From Anagrus nilaparvatae (taxonomy: Eukaryota; Arthropoda; Insecta; Hymenoptera; Mymaridae), in contig JAKSXM010000231.1 of NCBI GenBank assembly GCA_022575985.1, positions 28,930,501-28,994,500 of the forward strand: DNA of 64,000 bases, written 5' to 3'. The notes under the pieces are model-generated. The model searched no databases and was not told the DNA's origin. It worked only from the letters and a program-made list of their open reading frames with translations. Both the position numbers and the translations under genes were made by a program. Positions 52,001 through 61,000 of the stretch are shown here, one piece after another. How positions within the stretch are numbered: the first letter of the stretch is position 1; each line of letters opens with the position of its first letter.

Positions 52001-55000
52001 TAAATGTATATGTGAATTGCAAATATATCTAAAGTAAAATCACAATATATAAGAAAATGTAATATTACTGCTCTTGACAATATAAATATATAAACAAATG
52101 CATATAGTAACTGAGTGTTTTTGCGACTGTATTATATTATAATATGTGAAGAAAAAAACCGGTTTTTAAAACCTGTGGAAAGATTCGAAATGGGGGGTAT
52201 AAAAGATTTACAAAGTACATAATATAATAAGAATATATTATAATATGAGATTGCTTTTTATTTTTCTTGATATACTAACGAAATTCTCAGATGAAATTAT
52301 AAAAAAAATTTTTTTCCTTGCGAGAAATTTTTCAACTAGCTAGATTTTAATACTCGATCCATTTCTAGGCACAATAAACTATCTTTGCTAAACTTTTCTC
52401 AAAAACTTTAACTTGATTTAATTTTCTGCAATTCCTGCTTTTTTCAATTAAATATTTAATATTATACTGAAATTTCGAGAATTCGAATTTGCATTAGACA
52501 ATTAGATTTAATTACCCTATTTGAATAATTTACTGTAAGTAAAAAATTTAACTTTTTTAAAAATTATATTTTGGCCTAATATCGTTTGTTTTTAGGTTTT
52601 CAGTTAAAATTATCTAAAATAAAATTTAGTGTCCTGAAATTAATAAATGCCAAATTAAATGTCATTAAAAAGCACTATAATCTTTATATCTACCAAACTA
52701 AAATTAGGCTATAACGAAAAATAAAATTATTATTTTTTTTATTTTTGGCACTTAGTGAAACCAATCAAGATTTTATTTTTTTGTAAAAAGCAAAAAAGAA
52801 AACTTTTCAGATCAAGAAAGACGAAAAAATCCTAATGTTTTAATGTTAATATTTTATTCATAAAAATTTTGATCAATTAATTTCATAACCCAATTATAAT
52901 TATTATTTAGAAATTTTATATTAGTGACTGGCTGATTTTGGGGTATATCAGATTTGGAAAAATTTATAAAAAACTAAGATAAGTAAGATTTCTTCATTAC
53001 AACTTTCCGATTCAGTTACACTACTAGCTCAATCTGTTGCGATGAATAAGAAACTTATAAAATATACAACTGACCGATTGTTAATCAACGGGGCCTTATG
53101 TGAAGGTATAAACTTAAGTTGTTCGTTGGCAAAGTTAATATTTTATATAAGGCCCAAATGATCAATAGAAGATAATTTATTTTAAAATTGCGATCGGCTA
53201 TTGAGAGTATTTAAAAAACACGTTGTAAATTTATGGGAAGTTTTTTTTTTAATTTTAGAACATTTTAACCAAACTCAAAAATATTCCAGAAAATCTATAT
53301 TTACTTCATAACTGTGTTAACAAAAATTTATTCGGTTCGCACAAGTATAATATAAGTATTTCACTTTACAATAGATTATTTTGTAATAGTAAATTTTTTT
53401 TATAAAACGGTTAATTTTTTAGGTAAATCTAAGTTTTTTATCATTAGCATATCCAGTTAACCTCCCCCCCCCCCCTTTAAAAATAGGAAATTAACATTTA
53501 TTTTATCAAAGAAATCACTGATTTTATGTATATTTTGTTTAATTTTCAAATATTTTATAAAAATACGGCAGTTTTGGATAAACCGCTCTTTTTCCCCTCA
53601 GAGAAAGTTTCATGGGTCAACCAGTGAACTATAAGTTGGATATTAAGTAAATTCGCTGCCTTAACAGTAACGATCAAGTAAATTATTCGTCGCCTGGATA
53701 GCAACAATAAATTATATAAGAACTAAATTTCCTGCCTAGATAGCAATTAAGTAGCAAGTAAATTGGTTGTCTGAATAGCAGATATACACGGCCAGGCTGC
53801 TTTGCTTGAAAATTCAAGCAATAAAAAAATTTCAAGCAAAGCAGCCTGGCCGTGTAACGTTGGTGGAGCGGGGAGTAAAGAGGGCATTCGGCCCATCCCG
53901 TGAGAATCGAAAATTAACTTATTTTTGAATTATATTTTGTATAATTTTAAAATATTTTATAAAAACAACTCAACTATTTTTCTCGATAGCTGGGGTGGGC
54001 GCCCTTCTAAAGAAGTTTTCTGTATTATCTATTTCTTTTTTTGGAAAAAATGTGAAACTACTAAATATGAGTCTTTTTTTTTCTAGGCAAAAATAGATTT
54101 TTTTGAGTCAAAATAACTTTAATTTAAGCCCAAATTCCAAAAGTACAAAATAATTTATTTAAAAAATAAAGCAAATAATTGTTGGCTCAGAAATCAAATA
54201 ATTTTATTTAATCGAGTATTTAATATTAACTTTAAAAGTACTTTACGATTTTTGTAAAATGTATACTCTAGCTTAAATAATAAAAGCCAATGCTCATCCC
54301 AAAAAATTCAATTACTACAACTGGATATCTTAATATCTCTACTTCTAATTATTGTGCATATAATTTTTTGTGTAAACATTTTCACATATTTGCACAAAGT
54401 GTACTAATAATACAACATTTTAAAAGCGTAAAAAATTTAAACGTACTTTCCTTCCCCTATCCAATAATTACGTAAGGAACGAAATGAGAAACGATAACAA
54501 TAATACTGGAAGGACTAAAAATAAAAGTAAAAAAAATACTTGCAACTGGGTACAAAATTTAATACGTAATGCATGTATATTCGTTATCAAATTCCTTTAT
54601 CAGTATAAATAAGGTAAATGTCAAGATTAATCTGAATTAAATTTCTTAGTAAACTCAAGTTTATACCATATCAAGATCTGCTAAGGACACAGATTTGTAT
54701 TTTAAAATGTCAGGATATAAAATCTATAAAAATGATTTTTTTTTTTTGGACAATAAATCAAATAGTGACAGTGTAAAAAAAATAATTATGTTAGTTACAT
54801 TAACATGATTTTATTGAACATATTCCAAAAACATCACCAAATTGCTAATCTGAATGTTTGAGAGTAGACAAAATGAATTCAACGTGCATAAAAACGAATT
54901 TCAGTAAAAGTAAAATCTACATATGAGCAAATCCAGATGATTTTAAATCGTCAAAATTATTTTAGGTACTTCAAATATCTACAATTGCTCGAAATACGTT

Positions 55001-58000
55001 GTGAACAATTTACTGAATGGTGCTTTTTGCTCAAAAATGAACAATTTTTAAATTGTTGCCAAAATTTTAATTTTTGACAGAAATAGGTTTTATAGGTTTT
55101 AAAAATTTTCTAAAAACTTAAAATTTCCAAAAATCTTTACTCGCCACATTGCAATAATTTGTGAACCAGATATGATTATTTAAAACCAGTGTCTCAATTT
55201 CAAAAAAATTAATTTTTATCATTATCTTTGAAAATTTTAGAATCTACATGAAGAAAACAGTCAAGTAGAAAATTTTTCGAAACTTGAAACAAATTTTTGA
55301 AAACTATAAAACTGATTTTAGTCAAAAATTACAATTTCGGCAGCAATTTAAAAATTGGTAATTTTGGTCCAAAAATTACCATTTGGTTAATTGGCCATAT
55401 CGATGAGAGAATTAGTGATAAAAAATTGCGAATTACAGAGTTTGAGAGCTAAAAGTCACACCGAAAAAATGAGATCAACCAGAAGGGTTTTCGTTAATTT
55501 TTAAAACGGACCCTCCTTATAAAAATTGTAGTGAAATAAAAAGCCAAAAAAAAAATTAATAAAGGTCTGGATAAATGAACTGGACTATTCCATGTATATG
55601 GGTATAAACAAGATTCATTTTATAAATATATGTATATACATATATATGTCAACTGGGTGACGGATGGACCAGAAAACGTTTCTGTAGGATATTTTGTGCG
55701 GCTTCGTTTAACTTATATATGGGTTTCATTTCCCATCTCTCGCGAAATTCCAGAACGAAGGTCTTGTTTTTTATATTTGCGTTGTTTTTTTTCCATTAAG
55801 ATTGCACATATTGTATAAACTATATGCTGTCGGCAAACTTTCATCAATGACAAAACTGCATATAAATATTGTAGTTGTATACATACATAACTAGAAAGAC
55901 TGTTTATTATAAGGACATAATACTATTATATAGAACATTATATTAAATATATGTATTTTGAAGCTTACATGTTTTATATTAGGCAGAGTTTTCGTTTTTT
56001 TTTTAATTTTGTTTTTCCTTGATGTAGTTTTGTTTATATTATTTTTAGAAAAAATTTTTGTTTACTGTACATTGTAAGCTTACTCTGCTTGAAACCTGTC
56101 AATTTATAGGCTTTGTTTGGAATTTTAAATAAATAATTAAAAATATTAAGCAAGTATGATTATAACGTTTGAGCTTTGTAATATTAAATTGAACCAATAA
56201 AAATTTTAGGGCGAAAATGAGCTTATAAAAATAATATTGAATTTTATGGGTTGAAACTAGAACTCTAACGTAAATGAAGTTTTTAAATTAAAAAAACTTT
56301 TAACAGTTTGTGAAAAGTAAATGCAAGGAACATGTTTACTAACAGCTGAGAGCTAGACTATAATGCATAAATGTTTTGCAAAATTACAATACAAATTTGC
56401 TACTTTTATAATTTGTAATTATCACCTTTATTATATGTCAAGATTCTAAACCCTAATTATTCTGATTACTTAAACCTACATTTTTCTAAGTTGTTTAAAT
56501 CGAAAATTTTAAAAATCGATTTCGCTAAATCTATATTATTTTAAGTCCCTAAATCCGGATTATTCTAAGTCCTCAAAGTTGAATTATTCAAAGTCCCTAA
56601 ATCGAAATTATTCTAAGCCCCTCAACTCAAATTATTCTAAGTCCCTAAACCCAGATTATTCTAAATCCCTAATTCGAAATTTACTAAATTTTGTATATTA
56701 TCGAAAAATTCGAGAATTCTCGATTTTTTTTTTGTGATTTTAGGAAAAAAGTTGTAAATTCACAACTATTTTTTGTAAATTTTCGAAAAAAAATTGTCAA
56801 TTATCAATTTTTTTTTGCGAATTGATAAAAAAAAATCGAGAATACTCGAATTTTTTGTGAATATACTAAATTTAGTAATTATACGATTTTTTTCGAATAT
56901 TTACAATTTTTTTCGAAAATTTACTAATTTTTCGAAAATGTTCTAATTTTTTTCTCTAATATAAGAAAGTTACTTTTTACAGTGTAAACCTCCCGATGAA
57001 AATTTTTCATGTTAAAATGGCATTAAAAGTTAAAAGTCACCCCCAGCAGATTCCCGTGATAATGAAATAACAGCTTTTATATTATAAAATGAAGAATCAA
57101 GTAGAAAAAAACTTCTTAAATAGAAAAAATTATTTTAATCTTTTTTGTGAAATTTGAAGATAAAAATCATAAATTTTATTCCAAAACTGAAAATATTTTT
57201 TGCTTCTAAAATGTCTTGCAACATTTTTGTCCTAAAAAAATAAGTTCCTTAAAAACCTTTTGAGGCTTAATTTAACTTTTGAAAATCAATATTTTTCTCA
57301 ATGGCTTTACCTATATTTACTTTAAAGAGAGTTTATTCTTTTACATGACAGTTAATTATTAAACAGTTTGGATAAACTTTAAAGCAAATGTTTATAATGG
57401 AATTTCACAGTGTGCATATGTCACATAAATTCATTTTAAAATCTTCGACATTATCTTCAACACTGCGATAGTATGAATGTTAAAGTTTCCTACATACGCA
57501 ATCATAGTTCGTCGTAGTTTTATAATAGTAGAAGACCTTTTTCTGCAAGTTATAAATCTACGAGCTTGTACAATGTCTATTTATACAATTGACTTTTTTT
57601 TATTTGTCTTATTTACTACAAGAAATCCTGCAAGAAATACACAACTTGATTATTTAGCCTTTTAAAAAAATTGTTCCTCTCAATTTTATGCATTTGTAAA
57701 TATGATAATACCTACATGTAAAGCATATCAATCTATAATATTGATTCTTTATACGTAAAATAAAAGTAACATTCTTATTTTTATAAATAAGAAAATAATA
57801 AAAAATAATTTTCCACATTAAAAATTTATAATTCAAAAGTAGAATTAATATTTTTATTTTTATTGCAGTTAAGGTTTTTCATAAAAATTCCTTGATTACA
57901 TTCAATAATAAAATTTCAAGACCACTGGATCTGAAACCTGTATGGATTATTTAAAAATTTAAACACTTAAATTTTAATACTAAAGCAATCAATTAAATTT

Positions 58001-61000
58001 TCAAAACTGCTGTTTGAATTTACTAGCAATTGAAGCCAAAAGAAAGTATTGAAACTCAACAGTATAATTTTAATGCAAGATATTAAACATTTTAATTTAC
58101 ACCTTTATTTTAAAATATTTCCTTTTGAGACGGGGTCTAAAATATTTTTGGGAAAAATTTATCCTCCCTCTCACTCTGCACGAACCAAGAATTTTTAATA
58201 CCTTTCTGCTCTAATCAAGCATTAAATCCAAAATCATTCAAACAATTTATCCATTACAAGTACATATTTTAAAAATAATGAAAGTAGCGTTATAATTTAA
58301 AAATAAAAGTAAAATTATGTGCAAATTTTTTAGCCTAATAAACCATTTTAACAATAAAAGCCACACTGTAAAAAGTAACTTTCTTAGATTAACAAAAAAA
58401 AAAGAATATTTTCGAAAAATTAGTAGATTTTCAAAAAAATTTGTAAATATTCGATTAAAATCGTAAATTTACTAAATTTAGTATATTATCGAAAAATTCG
58501 AGAATTCTTGATTTTTTTTTTGTGATTTTACGAAAAAAGTTGTAAATAATTGTAAATAATTTTCACAACTATTTTTCGTAAGTTTACAACAATTTTTTGT
58601 AAATTATCGAAAAAAATAAGGAAAATTATCAATTCACAAAAAAAATCGAGAATACTCGAATTTTTCGATAACACACTAAATTTAGTAAATTTAAGATTTT
58701 TATCGAATAATTACAAATTTTTTCGAAAATTTACTAATTTTTCGGAAATTTTCTAATTTTTTTGTTAATATAAGAAAGTTACTTCTTCCAGTGCAGATAA
58801 TAGCACATGTATTTGGTTCAATATTTAGAACTAAATTTGTGAATCTTACTGTTTGCCAAATGATTCTTAATTTCTCTAATATACCAACTCACCCCTTTTT
58901 CTCCTGTATTTACGTGCAAAATTTTATTTATATTACATTAAAAAATAATTAACCTCATAAAAAAATAAAAAATTTATATCAATCAAAATATGTAACTAAA
59001 AAAGGTATATTATGCACAGTTTACCTCTCGTAAATTATTTTATAATAATGTAATAACACATAAAAAAATTTTTTATGATAATAAATCATTTTATAAACTT
59101 TTATTTTAAAAATTACTACATTTTTTTTACAAGATATATTACATCCTTTTTGTTTTATTATTTACATGCATATAAATGACCGGAACCAAAAAATTTTTTT
59201 TCAAGAATCATATAATTTTTAAAAATATCTAAAAATTTAGTATTAATCTTTTGGAGGTAAATTCTTCTAAATAATATGGTAATTGTTTGTCTAAATTGTA
59301 CCAATAAATTTCAAGAAATCAGAAAAAATAACGAGTTAACCTATTTATTTTATATAATTTATTTTACATTACTTTTAATTAGCTCAACAAATTAAATACA
59401 AATATTCTGTAACAGTAAAATATATTTTGATAAACTCCTGGATAAACTCACGCTATATCAAACAATGAAGGCATTGTTGAAAGTGTAATAATGTCAACCC
59501 TTTTATAATTTGTATTTACAATTACATAACCTTTTTGTTTACATTATATTACGACCAACAAAAATAAAAATAAAATAAAAATTTATAATATTCCGTTTTC
59601 CAACTTTTTATTTATATGTGCGCGTGTGTGTATTCTAGTTTAAAATAATTTGTAGCTTCATTTTTTATCAACCATTAATCCCAAAAAGCACGTATATTCT
59701 ATTCCCTCATATCCAAAGATAGTGTAAAATCTTTGTTCATATGATGATCTCAATTACTTATCTATTGAATAAAATTTCTTTGAATCAAGTAGTTTCTTTT
59801 GATAAGAAGATGAAAATCTTGATTTTGACCTTCAGTATATTTTTTCTAAAGTCAGAAAGAAATTATTCTTGTATTATGTTCTATGTACTCATAAAAAAAT
59901 CAATTTAGGCGTTAGAAAATGCATATTCGTGAATTATAGTATTAAAGTTGTTATGAGGTGAATGCAGGTGACTCAACATGTATAATGAACCATTTTTCAC
60001 AGGAGTACCTAATCTACTGATTTCTGAGCAAAGTATTGTTAAATTTTTAATTTTTTAAATAACAGTTTCATAAAAAAAGTGCTTTAAATAAATTAATAAA
60101 TTATTTCAGTACTTTTCAGTATAATAATATTTCTCTAATCAAATCTCTGTATAGGTTAATGCATAGTTACTGGTAGTCACCAGATTTGGTCTACTAATTT
60201 TGAGTCACTAATTATATTACGAATTTCGGAGTCTTTTCTATGAGAAATTGGCACTTCACCCTTAAATTTGCAAAAATTATCCCTCAAAAGGGGTAATTTT
60301 GATGTATTCGCTATTTCAGGGTCCAGATTTGGTCAATATAGGTTTTCTGGGTCCTGTTCACAAAAAATTGTTGATTCACTCTTAAATTGGAAAAAATTAA
60401 CTCCATTTTAGGGGTAGATTTTGCAAATTTAAGGATGAAGCACCAACTTTTGACAGACGTAATCCCAAAATTCATGACCTTGGACTAAAAAATGACTGGA
60501 CACCCAAATAGCGAAAACATAAAAAATACACCTGTTTATGGGTAGTGTTTTCAATTTTAAGGTTAAAATGCCAATTTCTCGAAAAAAAGACCTTGCAATT
60601 ATTTATAAGCGACCCAAAAAACCTATAGTACACTGTAAAAAGTAACTTTCTTAGATTTACAAAAAAATAGAATTTTTTCGAAAAATTAGTGAATTTTCAA
60701 AAAATTTTGTAAATAAAAATCGTAAATTTACTAAATTTAGTATATTATCGACAAAGTCGAGAATTTTCGATTTATTTTGTGGTTTTACGAAAAAAGTTGT
60801 AAATTCACAACTATTTTTTGGAAATTTACAAATATTTTTTGTAAATTTTCGAAAAAAAATTGTAAATTATTAATTTTTTTTGCAAATTCATAAAAAAAAA
60901 AAAATCGAGAATACTCGAATTTTTTGTTAATATACTAAATTTAGTAAATATACGATTTTTTTCAAAATACTACAAAATGCTGATGAAAAGTGTAACTCCT

